Positions 63,440 through 64,000 of a DNA stretch of 64,000 nucleotides are shown piece by piece (positions within the stretch are counted from its first letter, which is position 1; each line of letters begins with the position of its first letter). The stretch is from Misgurnus anguillicaudatus (lineage: Eukaryota; Chordata; Actinopteri; Cypriniformes; Cobitidae), in contig NC_073354.2 of the NCBI RefSeq assembly GCF_027580225.2, positions 5,618,001 to 5,682,000 on the forward strand. The letters are read 5' to 3'. The notes beneath the pieces were generated by a model, which did not search any database, was not told the DNA's origin, and was given only the letters and a program-made list of their open reading frames with translations. Position numbers and translations under genes: made by a program.

Positions 63440-63681
63440 GGGGCGGTTTCCCGGACAGGGATTAGACTAATTCTAGACTAAAATAAATTTAATAGCTGTC
63501 CGAACTGAAAACATCTTGCATCAACAAATTTTAAAATACATCAGTGCCCTTTGTTTTGCCTTAAAATGCATGCTAGTTACTGGTTTTAACAAACGTGCCT
63601 GACTAAAAACATATTTATATTTCATAATTAAACTGAGGTCTAGTCCTGGCTTAAGATAATCCCTGTCCGGGAAACCACCCC
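63440..63681. mobile_element. GGGGTGGTTTCCC MITE, copy 3
   Basis: GGGGCGGTTTCCCGGACAGG and CCTGTCCGGGAAACCACCCC ends. The body is in the opposite orientation to copy 1 (TTTGTTTTGCC here, GGCAAAACAAA there). Confidence 0.85.
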
Positions 63682-64000
63682 AAAATGTATAATGCTCATA
63701 TGCAAATTGCTTTGTACTATTTTACTATTTTAGCTGTTTTACAGTTCAAATTGATTTACAGTTATACATCCTGATTGCCACACCAAATCCAGTTTAGGAA
63801 TTGACCTGGACTTTAAAAAGGTCTTCTCAGTTCAGTACAAGATTATTGTAAAAACATAGGTATTATTGTTGTGTATTTACCGCACACAGTAGTCTGTCTT
63901 AATTTACTAACATTTCAGAGTGGAAATTACCGTCTTTCTTAGGTCTTATAAATTATTTTGTTGTGTTATGAGATTTATTCATGATTAAATAAAACATTTC
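63682..64000. other. downstream sequence, nothing recognised
   Basis: AT-rich; an AATAAA at 63988-63993 could serve a distal cnksr3 transcript end but is unsupported. Confidence 0.4.

Overview
This is vertebrate nuclear DNA, most likely from a cyprinid (carp- or minnow-like) teleost. The window is AT-rich and holds one multi-exon gene with GT-AG introns. Its non-coding DNA is packed with short non-autonomous DNA transposons of kinds familiar from fish genomes: TTAA-flanked elements, hAT elements with 8-bp target duplications, Harbinger-like and Tc1/mariner elements, and long fold-back elements. The species call is inference from this repeat style; no search was run.

The gene is cnksr3 (connector enhancer of KSR 3, CNK3), complete on the + strand. 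Thirteen coding exons were assembled by hand from 9330 to 60795. Their lengths sum to 1,644 nt, giving 547 residues plus stop, close to the 555 residues I recall for human CNKSR3. The protein has an N-terminal SAM domain (exons 1-2), a CRIC domain (exons 3-5), a PDZ domain (exons 6-9), a proline-rich linker (exon 10) and a conserved C-terminal tail (exons 11-13). There is no PH domain, which separates CNK3 from CNK1 and CNK2.

Layout. 1-9090: upstream intergenic DNA with a 4.26-kb fold-back element holding several nested insertions, a hAT element with perfect 8-bp target duplications, and smaller repeats. 9093-9381: a (CT)38 tract, the probable 5' leader with a 10-codon upstream ORF, and exon 1. 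9382-29370: intron 1 (20 kb), holding fold-back elements, a P-element-like insertion with a THAP remnant, a 1.5-kb CTGT tract and many other elements. 29371-40930: exons 2 and 3 around an 11-kb intron with a 3.3-kb GGGCCC-ended composite repeat. 40931-51250: exons 4-9, with the PDZ exons 6-8 only 83 and 165 bp apart. 51251-60795: exons 10-13. 60796-64000: 3' UTR and downstream DNA.

No second host gene, RNA gene, CRISPR array or prokaryotic feature was found. The most interesting points are: fold-back elements that share a TAACCC-type core but have unrelated arms; a P-like/THAP element; an insertion inside a fold-back element that is an inverted copy of nearby intron sequence; and inverted transposon pairs flanking exons 3-4, 5-9 and 9-10, which could promote back-splicing into circular RNAs.
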